This document shows positions 34,570-41,202 of a DNA stretch of 41,202 nucleotides, piece by piece (the stretch's first letter is position 1; each line of letters opens with the position of its first letter). This stretch comes from Butyrivibrio sp. (lineage in GTDB: Bacteria > Bacillota > Clostridia > Lachnospirales > Lachnospiraceae). Below the pieces are notes generated by a model that did no database searches, had not been told where the DNA came from, and worked only from the letters and a program-made list of their open reading frames with translations. The translations under genes and the position numbers were made by a program. The stretch is from assembly GCA_015056585.1 (NCBI GenBank), contig SVFZ01000030.1:1-41202 (forward strand), written 5' to 3'.

Positions 34570-35415
34570 ATGAGCAGGGTTCTTACAGTAGATATAGGTA
34601 ATTCGAATATCGTGGTTGGCTCCTGGAACAGCGATGAGCTTGAGTTTAGCGACAGAATCGTAACTAAACGAAACTACGCTCAAGATGAGCTTTTTTCTCT
34701 GTTAAATAATGTGGTGCTAAATAATAAATGCACTGCTCGTAGCCATGCCGATAGCGATGAAGTCTACGATGGAGCAATCCTTTCTTCTGTAGTTCCTGAA
34801 ATTACAGAAATAACTTTAGATGCACTGGAAAAGATAATCGCAAAGAGGCCTCTTTTAATGGGGCCTTTTCTGCGTACCGGAGTAGATATATCAGGGTATA
34901 AACAAGGTGCTATCGGCATGGACAGAGTTGTGGACATGGCGGCAGCTTTGTCTATGTATGGTAAACAGGTAGTGGTGTGCGACCTTGGAACCTGCACAAC
35001 AATAACTGTAGCTTCGGATAAAATAATAGGTGGTATGATATGCCCGGGAATACAATTATCGCTGGATGCTGAGGCATCAAGGGCTTCTCAACTGCCACAA
35101 CTAAGTGCAAGTGAAGTTCGGACACTTCTTGGAAATGATACAGCTTCAAATATGATAAGTGGTGTTGTAGCCGGCACCGGCATGATGATTTCAGAGCTGG
35201 CAAAAAGGTTAAGAATAGGCGCAATGACGCTGGATTTTACCGAAGATAAGAATGTGGCAAAAGAAATGCCGGATTTGAAGGTTGTTGTGACCGGAGGCCT
35301 TGGAAAGCTGGTTTTACCATGGATAAAACAAGGGCTGCCTCCTGAAACAGAGGCCTACTATGATGAAAATTTACTGATTCGCGGGCTAAAAGGGATTTAC
35401 TTTCTCAACACATGA
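34570..35415 (+). CDS. coaX: Type III pantothenate kinase
   Basis: This 281-residue cytoplasmic enzyme phosphorylates pantothenate, the first step of CoA synthesis, in a potassium-dependent way. Motifs of the ASKHA fold are visible: DIGNSNIVVG near the start (P-loop-like phosphate site), GMDRVVDMAA near 115-125, DLGTCTTITV near 135-145 with the catalytic aspartate, and GGMICPG. Type III kinases are not feedback-inhibited by CoA in the way type I enzymes are. The ATG lies 3 bases after the stop of the transporter gene; the ribosome binding site is weak (AAGAGAG), consistent with translational coupling. Insertions relative to Bacillus CoaX are small. Confidence 0.93.
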   Translation: MSRVLTVDIGNSNIVVGSWNSDELEFSDRIVTKRNYAQDELFSLLNNVVLNNKCTARSHADSDEVYDGAILSSVVPEITEITLDALEKIIAKRPLLMGPFLRTGVDISGYKQGAIGMDRVVDMAAALSMYGKQVVVCDLGTCTTITVASDKIIGGMICPGIQLSLDAEASRASQLPQLSASEVRTLLGNDTASNMISGVVAGTGMMISELAKRLRIGAMTLDFTEDKNVAKEMPDLKVVVTGGLGKLVLPWIKQGLPPETEAYYDENLLIRGLKGIYFLNT

Positions 35416-35459
35416 AATTTACTACAGATACCAATTTCTGAAAATCGGGAGATAATAAA

Positions 35460-36656
35460 ATGCTGGAAGGAAAAAACATACTTCTTGGAGTTACCGGTGG
35501 AATTGCAGCTTATAAGTCTGCGGATCTTGCCTCAAAACTTATTAAGCAACATGCCAATGTAGATGTGATAATGACTGAAAATGCGACAAAATTTGTGACT
35601 CCGTTGACCTTTGAGGCGCTGACCCACAATAGATGTACAACAGATACTTTTGACAGGAATCATCCCTGGGAGGTTGAGCATATTGCACTTGCAGATAAGG
35701 CTGATGTTCTTGTTATAGCTCCGGCAACTGCAAATTGTATTGCAAAGCTGGCCTGTGGAATAGCAGATGATATGCTTACCACAACGGCCCTTGCCTGTAT
35801 CTGTCCAAAGATCATAGCTCCGGCTATGAATACAAAGATGTTTGAAAATCCTGTGACTCAGCGCAATCTGAAAACTCTTGAGGAACTGGGATATATCATA
35901 GTAACACCGGGTGACGGGTATCTTGCGTGCGGAGCTGTGGGAAAGGGGAGAATGGAAGAGCCGTCGGCTATAGTTGACGCCATTATCCATGAGATAGCAT
36001 GCAAAAAGGATATGATCGGTAAAAATGTTCTTGTAACAGCAGGCCCTACCAGAGAATCTATCGATCCTGTCAGATATATAACAAACCATTCAACCGGCAA
36101 GATGGGTGTCGCTCTCGCAAAAGCAGCAGCAAACCGCGGCGCAAACGTGACGCTTGTATCGGGCCCTATTGAAGTTCAGGTTCCGCCATATATAAATGTT
36201 GTTAAAGTAACTTCTGCTAAGGAAATGTTTGAAGAGGTCACATCCCGGTCAGAAGCACAGGATGTAATCATAAAGGCAGCTGCAGTTGCAGATTATACGC
36301 CAAAGACTGTGGCTCAGGACAAGATAAAGAAGTCGGATGATGATCCCAATATGGCTATAGAGCTTGATAGAACACAGGATATCCTGAAATGGCTTGGGGA
36401 GCATAAGAAAGCAAATCAGTTTTTATGCGGCTTTTCAATGGAAACCAGAGATATGCTGGAAAATTCCAGAAAAAAACTTGTAAAAAAGAATCTGGACATG
36501 ATATGTGCCAATAACGTTAAGGTTGAAGGCGCCGGATTTGGTGTTGATACCAATGTGATCACGATAATCACTGCAAATAGTGAGAAGCAGCTTGAACTTA
36601 TGAGCAAAGACAAGGCGGCGCACTGTATTCTTGATGAAATTTGCAAAAAGATGTAA
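35460..36656 (+). CDS. coaBC: Bifunctional CoaBC (PPC synthetase / decarboxylase)
   Basis: This 398-residue two-domain enzyme catalyses the second and third steps of CoA synthesis. The N-terminal CoaC flavoprotein (about 1-185) shows GVTGGIAAYKSADLAS, the catalytic histidine in VEHIALADKADV, PAMNTKM and the lid cysteine in YLACGAVGKGRM. The C-terminal CoaB domain (about 190-398) shows VTAGPTRESIDPVRYI, NHSTGKMG and KKNLDMICANNV. All key motifs are kept. GGGAGA is found upstream after a 44-base gap that shows no clear promoter. It completes the operon import-phosphorylation-PPC synthesis. The gene converges with the HD-GYP gene 33 bases away, without a strong terminator between them. Confidence 0.95.
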   Translation: MLEGKNILLGVTGGIAAYKSADLASKLIKQHANVDVIMTENATKFVTPLTFEALTHNRCTTDTFDRNHPWEVEHIALADKADVLVIAPATANCIAKLACGIADDMLTTTALACICPKIIAPAMNTKMFENPVTQRNLKTLEELGYIIVTPGDGYLACGAVGKGRMEEPSAIVDAIIHEIACKKDMIGKNVLVTAGPTRESIDPVRYITNHSTGKMGVALAKAAANRGANVTLVSGPIEVQVPPYINVVKVTSAKEMFEEVTSRSEAQDVIIKAAAVADYTPKTVAQDKIKKSDDDPNMAIELDRTQDILKWLGEHKKANQFLCGFSMETRDMLENSRKKLVKKNLDMICANNVKVEGAGFGVDTNVITIITANSEKQLELMSKDKAAHCILDEICKKM

Positions 36657-36689
36657 TTTATTTTCTTTCGGCGTGCATTCGTTTTTTTA

Positions 36690-38585
36690 TTATTGCAAAC
36701 GTATATATGTCTCGCTGTATAAGCGTTTTCTTCCCTCATCAAGAAGATATTCGATATCTTTTTGGGTATCTTCATCCTCAAATATGTCAATAACAAAGGG
36801 CGCATACCTCGTACCTGCACACTCTATGAGTTCTGCTTTGAGGTCAGATAAGGTTTTCTTTTTGCTGTAGCTTCGTCCAACAGCATCAGTGGCCGCGTCT
36901 ATCGAATCTGCGATGGATACAATATCTATTATTGTCTTGTAGGGGCTTTCAAAGGTATTGAAGTTTTTGGGATAGCCATTTGTACAGTCATACCAGACAT
37001 GGTGTCCCCTTATAACATCTACGTAATCTTTCGTGGATTTATGCTGCGAGGCAATCTTTGCACCGGTTACAGGATGACTCTTTATTATGGAAAACTCATC
37101 ATCAAGCAAATTACGACCATACATTGAAATGGTGTCAATTATGATCAGTTTACCCATATCATGGCAGAGTGAAGCATTATAGGTATAGCGTATAATGTCA
37201 TCCTTTTTATCGGCTACCTGTTCTATTTTTTCACATCCGGGGAACCCTAAGAAAACCTGCGGAGCTATATCAAGCAAATGTCTTGCTATACACTCTGCAA
37301 GCCTTGCCACCATATTGCAGTGAATATATGTGGGTGGATGTATTGCAGCAAAAGCATCAATGCAGAATTCTTTTATCGTTTTATTCCCGGGAACCTCTTT
37401 GTAATATATAGGAAAATTCGAGAAAAGCGTTACACACTTCATGTATACATCACTTTTCTTTGGGATATTATATATGTACTTAAGCGAAGCCTTTTCAATT
37501 TCACGATATCTATCGTAGTCAGCTTCGGTAAGCTTCAGATTTGTCATCTTCACAAGGCTTAGGTACAGAGATGGCGTATCCAGATTTTTGTTTACTCCGA
37601 TAATTGAGTAGTCAGAAGTATCTCTGTCTTCATATGCTTTGTAAAATTTTTCGCAAGCTTCCCGTGGAGAGACAAGACCTGCCAGCACTGAAGCCATATA
37701 TAAGAGGTCTTCTTCCTGCTTGATGTCAACAACGGAAGTTATACTTTCATTGTTGCATTTTTTCAGAAAATCGATAGCTTTAAGAGCATACTCGTAAACT
37801 CTTTTGGCTACATGCTTTGGAATATATGAATAGGCAAAAAAGCTTCCGTAGTAGTAAATCCTGAATTCATAAGCATCCCATTCGTACTCGGGGCACATCT
37901 CTCTGAAAAAAGGATCTTTTAGTATATTCTCTGCATCATCAAGTATTGACAGCGCCTTTTCCCACCACTCATCCGGCATTGGGTAAATATTACTTTCATA
38001 TAGGAGCGCTCCGGTAAGAGAGCCCAGCAGCACATTGCCCTTTGCTTCCTCATTTAGTGCTTTAAATTTATCTTTATCCAGGTATGAAGACAATTCATTT
38101 CTGTTATTCAGAGCTTTTTCTCTGACCTTGGTCAGCTCATCTGTGTCATATCTCGATAAGACAGACAGCATTAAATAATCCTGCCTTACTTTCTTAAACA
38201 TCGCTGTTACTTTGGCATTGTCATCCTCGGGAAGGGCGCTTTTGTTTTCATTCTCAAACAAGAAATTATTTATGACTCCTGCCAAATGAACATCGACCTC
38301 TTCAAAGGTCTCGTCATCAGTCAAAAGTTCCGTGAATTTAGCAAGCAGCTCCCGATTTTCATCTGTAAGCTCTTCTTCTCCTGAAAGAACAGGTTTTACA
38401 AAATCATTTAATATTTTTTTGTTTTTTCCGGCGAGCTCGCCAATCTCTGTGAAATTATCCAAAAGAGCGTCAGCATATTTATCAGCATCTGAAATACCGT
38501 CGGTATTCGGTGTTGAGAGATAACGTATTCTTTTGGTGTGACTAACATACAGCTTGAATTGTTCAAGAATTTCGTCTCGAGTCAT
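36690..38585 (-). CDS. HD-GYP-like phosphohydrolase with large helical N-terminal region
   Basis: This protein of about 631 residues carries a C-terminal HD-GYP-type domain (about 420-610). It has CHDMGK with the metal pair H475-D476, HPVTGAKIA, the H528-H529 pair in GHHVWYD, and GYP at 537-539. This subset of HD hydrolases cleaves cyclic-di-GMP. LHDIGK of the classic pattern is changed to LCHDMGK, and HHExxDG to HHVWYDCTNG, so it is divergent but with the main ligands intact. The first 400 residues are all-helical and of unknown function, probably a sensor. No membrane segment is seen. The start at 38585 (GGTGG upstream) is preferred to GTG at 38597. Cyclic-di-GMP turnover links it with the protein at 19066. 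Confidence 0.82.
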   Translation of the reverse strand: MTRDEILEQFKLYVSHTKRIRYLSTPNTDGISDADKYADALLDNFTEIGELAGKNKKILNDFVKPVLSGEEELTDENRELLAKFTELLTDDETFEEVDVHLAGVINNFLFENENKSALPEDDNAKVTAMFKKVRQDYLMLSVLSRYDTDELTKVREKALNNRNELSSYLDKDKFKALNEEAKGNVLLGSLTGALLYESNIYPMPDEWWEKALSILDDAENILKDPFFREMCPEYEWDAYEFRIYYYGSFFAYSYIPKHVAKRVYEYALKAIDFLKKCNNESITSVVDIKQEEDLLYMASVLAGLVSPREACEKFYKAYEDRDTSDYSIIGVNKNLDTPSLYLSLVKMTNLKLTEADYDRYREIEKASLKYIYNIPKKSDVYMKCVTLFSNFPIYYKEVPGNKTIKEFCIDAFAAIHPPTYIHCNMVARLAECIARHLLDIAPQVFLGFPGCEKIEQVADKKDDIIRYTYNASLCHDMGKLIIIDTISMYGRNLLDDEFSIIKSHPVTGAKIASQHKSTKDYVDVIRGHHVWYDCTNGYPKNFNTFESPYKTIIDIVSIADSIDAATDAVGRSYSKKKTLSDLKAELIECAGTRYAPFVIDIFEDEDTQKDIEYLLDEGRKRLYSETYIRLQ

Positions 38586-38694
38586 TTCGCTTACCACCGT
38601 GGATAGTTTTACTGTTTGCAGTTTAAGTTTACTCTAAAAAATCGTAAATGAAAAGGATAGAGGCCCGATTTACTGCTGGTCATCTAAATTTTCC

Positions 38695-38723
38695 TTTACA
38701 TACCTGAGGGAATTTATTAAGAT
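38695..38723 (+). promoter_or_regulatory. Candidate promoter upstream of the 47-aa reading frame
   Basis: TTTACA (38695-38700) and TAAGAT (38718-38723) are 17 bases apart. They lie 47 bases before the ATG at 38771, in the 185-base divergent region next to the HD-GYP gene. No other gene is seen in that region. Confidence 0.4.
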
Positions 38724-38770
38724 GTATTATGTTTGTTAGCGATAGCTTACATAAAAGAAAGGATTTTTTA

Positions 38771-38914
38771 ATGAAATTTGAAGTTAAACACAGTACAAAT
38801 CATTATTTAAGATTGCGCATCGCCAAGAGAGAGTTTACCGACAATGAAGCATTTAACATAAAACAGCTTTTATTTGATAACGAAAATCTTGATTTATTTT
38901 TTCAAATCAGCTAG
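38771..38914 (+). CDS. Short protein, 47 aa, possible remnant of a heavy-metal ATPase N-terminus
   Basis: The frame gives 47 residues starting MKFEVKHSTNHYLRLRIA. This resembles, in my memory of the family, the N-terminal HMA-like domain of Lachnospiraceae heavy-metal P-type ATPases (MKF-x-x-KH...R-x-R, followed by a threonine and a leucine pair). The rest of such an ATPase is absent; the frame stops after LDLFFQIS. It could be a decayed gene or a small stand-alone protein. AGAAAGGA precedes the ATG and a promoter-like pair lies upstream, so it may well be expressed. The family match is from recall and uncertain. Confidence 0.5.
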   Translation: MKFEVKHSTNHYLRLRIAKREFTDNEAFNIKQLLFDNENLDLFFQIS

Positions 38915-38979
38915 AATCACTTTGTTGAAATGAAAAATTATTAATTCATCGGAGGGTGAGTTGTTCTGGAAATGACGAG

Positions 38980-39027
38980 CCGGATAAGATGACTGGTTGA
39001 GATGCCGGTTTCTTATCCGGTTTTTTT
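38980..39027 (+). terminator. Leader terminator/attenuator directly before the second MATE gene
   Basis: The perfect 10-bp stem CCGGATAAGA (38980-38989) with TCTTATCCGG (39011-39020) is extended inside by ACTGG (38992-38996) with CCGGT (39005-39009), leaving an 8-base loop. It is followed by TTTTTTT (39021-39027). The ribosome binding site GGAGG begins at the next bases (39028), so there is no room for a promoter after the T-run. Expression of the MATE gene must pass through this terminator, which makes it a probable attenuator. Confidence 0.85.
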
Positions 39028-39040
39028 GGAGGTATTATAC

Positions 39041-40378
39041 ATGACTGAACAGAAGAATTTCACGGAAGGGAAAATACTTGCTCCGCTGCTTAAGTTTGCG
39101 ATTCCTGTACTGTTTGCATTATTTCTGCAATCACTATATGGTGCTGTTGATCTTATGATTGTAGGAAAGTTTGCAGAACCGGCAGATGTATCAGGAGTAT
39201 CAACAGGGTCGCAGATCATGATGACACTTACAAACCTTGTAAGTTCTTTATCCATGGGCATGACGGTGTTTTTGGGACAAAAAATAGGTGAAAAGAAAGC
39301 TTCTGAAGGTGGCAAAATTGTAGCAAACGGAATAATGCTGTTTATGGCGATCGGAATTATTCTTACAGTGCTCATCTCATTGTTTGCCGGAAATCTTGCA
39401 GGTATCATGAATGCGCCAAAAGAAGCTTATGATCTGACGGTTTCATATATAAGGATATGTGGAGCAGGAGCAGTTGTAATAATATCTTACAACCTGATAG
39501 GAAGTATTTTCAGAGGACTTGGAGATTCAGTCACTCCGCTTATAACTGTGTCTATAGCTTGTGTCTGCAATATCATAGGAGATTTGCTCCTTGTTGCAGG
39601 CTTTGATATGGGAACAAAAGGAGCAGCCCTGGCAACAGTAGCCGCACAGCTTATCAGCGTTATGATATCATTGTGGCTGATAAGTAAAAAAGAACTGCCC
39701 TTTAAGCTTGATAGGACATGTTTTAAAAGAGAAAAAGAGATCCTTAAAAAGATTGTATTTATCGGCGCCCCGGTTGCATTGCAGGATTTTCTTGTGGGTA
39801 TCTCTTTTCTGGTAATATTGGCTATTGTTAACTCCCTTGGGGTAATTGCATCTGCCGGGGTAGGCGTTGCTGAGAAGGTTTGTGCTTTTATCATGCTTAT
39901 ACCATCAGCTTTTGCGCAGTCAATGTCGGCATTTGTATCGCAAAACAGAGGAGCCGGCAAGTATGACAGGGCATTTAAGGGACTAAGATATGCCATTGGA
40001 GTATCATTCATATTTGCAGTACTTATGTTTTACAGTGCTTTTTTCCATGGAGATCTTTTATCCGGAATATTTGCAAAAGATGCTGAAGTTGTTGCTGCTT
40101 CATGGGATTACCTTAAAGCATATGCCATTGACTGCTTGTTTACATGTTTCCTTTTCTGTTTTATTGGATTTTTCAATGGAATGGAGTACACAAGATTTGT
40201 TATGATTCAGGGTGTAGTAGGAGCATTCCTCGTCAGAATTCCGGTATCATACATCATGAGTAAACAGGAACCTGTATCCCTCTTTCATATAGGGTTGGCA
40301 ACACCATGTTCGACTGTTACTCAGATAGCAATGTGTTTTTTCTGTCTTTTGATATTAAAAAGAAGGCTAAAAAGATAA
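39041..40378 (+). CDS. MATE family efflux transporter (second copy)
   Basis: This 445-residue membrane protein has twelve hydrophobic segments and MATE motifs PLLKFAIPVLFALFLQ, GAVDLMIVGKFA and, in the second half, IPSAFAQSMSAFVSQNRGAG. It belongs to the NorM/DinF-like exporters but differs from the first copy at 31120 in its loops and termini. The ATG at 39041 has GGAGG at 8 bases; the longer frame from 39002 would start inside the terminator loop. The leader terminator suggests that expression is induced only under a certain condition, perhaps by the exported compound itself, which is inference. Confidence 0.92.
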   Translation: MTEQKNFTEGKILAPLLKFAIPVLFALFLQSLYGAVDLMIVGKFAEPADVSGVSTGSQIMMTLTNLVSSLSMGMTVFLGQKIGEKKASEGGKIVANGIMLFMAIGIILTVLISLFAGNLAGIMNAPKEAYDLTVSYIRICGAGAVVIISYNLIGSIFRGLGDSVTPLITVSIACVCNIIGDLLLVAGFDMGTKGAALATVAAQLISVMISLWLISKKELPFKLDRTCFKREKEILKKIVFIGAPVALQDFLVGISFLVILAIVNSLGVIASAGVGVAEKVCAFIMLIPSAFAQSMSAFVSQNRGAGKYDRAFKGLRYAIGVSFIFAVLMFYSAFFHGDLLSGIFAKDAEVVAASWDYLKAYAIDCLFTCFLFCFIGFFNGMEYTRFVMIQGVVGAFLVRIPVSYIMSKQEPVSLFHIGLATPCSTVTQIAMCFFCLLILKRRLKR

Positions 40379-40429
40379 GGAGAATTATTTGTATAGGTGG
40401 ACTTTGCTTTTTTTATGGAGGAACCGGAT

Positions 40430-40711
40430 ATGATGATAACGGAAATGCTGGATAGACTTCTTGATATGGCAAAACATGATGCTGACCTTAAGGAAAGACT
40501 GCTAAATACCAGGCAGTCAGATAATCCCGTTGCGGATTTTTGTGCAATCGCTACGGAAGTGGGGCTTCCCATGACTGTGATGGACATAGTTAATCAGGGA
40601 GAAGAGTTCTATGCTGAGATCAAGCGCAGTACCAATGGCGGTGGTGAGAATTCTCCGGACCTTGATTATCAGAATGATGAGTACTCAATATTCATACAGA
40701 GATTAAGATAA
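40430..40711 (+). CDS. Small Nif11-like protein, 93 aa
   Basis: The 93-residue protein begins with a helical stretch EMLDRLLDMAKHDADLKERL and a second part DFCAIATEVGLPMTVMDIV. Together these resemble the Nif11 helical fold (a short leucine-rich helix pair with an A-x-E-x-G-x-P turn). A KRSTNGGGENSP segment follows, then an acidic tail with aromatic residues. Nif11-type proteins serve as RiPP leaders in some bacteria, but the acidic tail and the absence of maturation enzymes nearby do not support that here. GGAGGAA stands 6 bases before the ATG at 40430, which is better than the GTG at 40397. It lies in the same direction as the MATE and EamA genes. Confidence 0.68.
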   Translation: MMITEMLDRLLDMAKHDADLKERLLNTRQSDNPVADFCAIATEVGLPMTVMDIVNQGEEFYAEIKRSTNGGGENSPDLDYQNDEYSIFIQRLR

Positions 40712-40734
40712 ATCAACAAAGGATATGTAATCTG

Positions 40735-41202
40735 ATGGATAAAAATAAAATTAAAGGAATCTTATTAACAACTATAGGTGCTGCCTGCTGGGGGCTTTCT
40801 GGCTCAGTCGGGCAGTATCTTTTTGACGTGCAGATGATGGACAGCAGATGGCTTGTGCCTATCAGATTGGGACTTTCCGGAGTGCTAATTCTACTGTACT
40901 CACTTATCAAGTACCCTAATTCTGTTTTTTTACCATGGAAAAGCAAAGAAAAGGCAATAATCATGCTCATCTATGGACTGGCAGGTGTGTCAGCATGTCA
41001 ATTTTTATACTTTCTCACCATCGAACTCTCAACTGCGGCTATTGGAACAATCATGCAGGATTTGGCTCCAATATTTATATTGGGATATACATGCATAACA
41101 ACCAAAAGGTTTCCTAAGTTTTTGGAAATATTGTCAATCATAATGGCTCTACTAGGCGTTTTCTTCCTTACAAGCCATGGCAATATTACTACAATGACAG
41201 TA
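40735..41202 (+). CDS. EamA/DMT-family transporter (N-terminal part)
   Basis: The frame runs from ATG at 40735 through the end of the window without a stop, giving the first 156 residues. The start MDKNKIKGILLTTIGAACWG is typical of the EamA drug/metabolite transporter family, with the AACWGLSGS segment in the first membrane helix. Five hydrophobic segments are visible, and the ELSTAAIGTIMQDLAPIFIL stretch is a family mark of the fourth segment. The remaining half is outside the window. The weak ribosome binding site (AAAGGA) lies 11 bases before the ATG. It is 23 bases from the Nif11-like gene, so the two may be co-transcribed. Confidence 0.85.
   Translation, partial: MDKNKIKGILLTTIGAACWGLSGSVGQYLFDVQMMDSRWLVPIRLGLSGVLILLYSLIKYPNSVFLPWKSKEKAIIMLIYGLAGVSACQFLYFLTIELSTAAIGTIMQDLAPIFILGYTCITTKRFPKFLEILSIIMALLGVFFLTSHGNITTMTV

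Noticed and set aside
35532..36089. Reverse-strand open frame of 185 codons
   Set aside because: Lies entirely inside coaBC, lacks a ribosome binding site and gives a cysteine/histidine-rich composition typical of antisense frames.
38915..39040. Known riboswitch (fluoride, guanidine, preQ1) in the MATE leader
   Set aside because: I compared the leader with the consensus cores I remember and found no match; only the terminator stem and possible short peptides are supported.
39487..40011. Reverse-strand open frame of 174 codons
   Set aside because: Antisense to the MATE gene, without a ribosome binding site; the forward frame has clear MATE motifs.
40430..40711. RiPP precursor assignment for the Nif11-like protein
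   Set aside because: No modification enzyme, peptidase or core-peptide pattern is visible within the window; only the helical similarity stands.
1..41202. tRNA, rRNA, CRISPR, insertion sequence or phage genes
   Set aside because: No cloverleaf, regularly spaced repeat, transposase or phage structural protein was recognised on either strand.

Overview
The window reads as the chromosome of a low-to-moderate-GC Firmicute of the Lachnospiraceae (Butyrivibrio/Pseudobutyrivibrio-like, probably from a gut or rumen). The reasons are the many YesN/YesM-type and hybrid sensor proteins, sugar ABC cassettes with two lipoprotein binding proteins, a plant-mannan glycosidase, ECF S components, strong GGAGG ribosome binding sites and the codon bias. 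The assignment is inferred from protein style; there is no rRNA in the window. I see no tRNA, CRISPR array, IS element or prophage.

Layout. (1) 1-5005: a dipeptide/oligopeptide ABC importer (end of the binding protein, two permeases, two ATPases), closed by a strong bidirectional terminator shared with a reverse-strand HTH gene. (2) 5766-9371: a GH2 beta-mannosidase, a small unknown protein and a phosphoribosyltransferase. (3) 9521-18398: an AraC-type response regulator and its histidine kinase, then a YtfQRT-YjfF-like sugar ABC importer flanked by two different binding lipoproteins. This is a sense-and-import unit that fits the glycosidase upstream. (4) 18452-25933: an ECF S component, a large cytosolic GGDEF/EAL/PAS/GGDEF protein, a 52-aa membrane protein on the reverse strand, a hybrid histidine kinase with REC and HPt domains, and a PrsW-type membrane protease. 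(5) 25893-30125, reverse strand: a MoxR ATPase / DUF58 / transglutaminase operon whose last gene overlaps prsW tail to tail. (6) 30249-33821: a CmpB-like membrane protein, a MATE transporter, an unknown protein and a response regulator with a SARP-like DNA-binding domain. (7) 33916-36656: a CoA supply operon (ECF S component, CoaX, CoaBC) behind a near-consensus promoter. (8) 36690-41202: an HD-GYP protein on the reverse strand, a possible heavy-metal ATPase remnant, a second MATE gene behind a leader terminator, a Nif11-like small protein and the start of an EamA permease.

The most notable unexplained signals are the terminator placed directly against the ribosome binding site of the second MATE gene, hairpins between binding-protein and transporter genes in both ABC operons, a perfect 11-bp stem inside the second sugar-binding lipoprotein gene, the unusual domain order of the c-di-GMP protein, and several promoter-linked palindromes. 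No single clearly new system (defence island, RiPP cluster or similar) is supported here.
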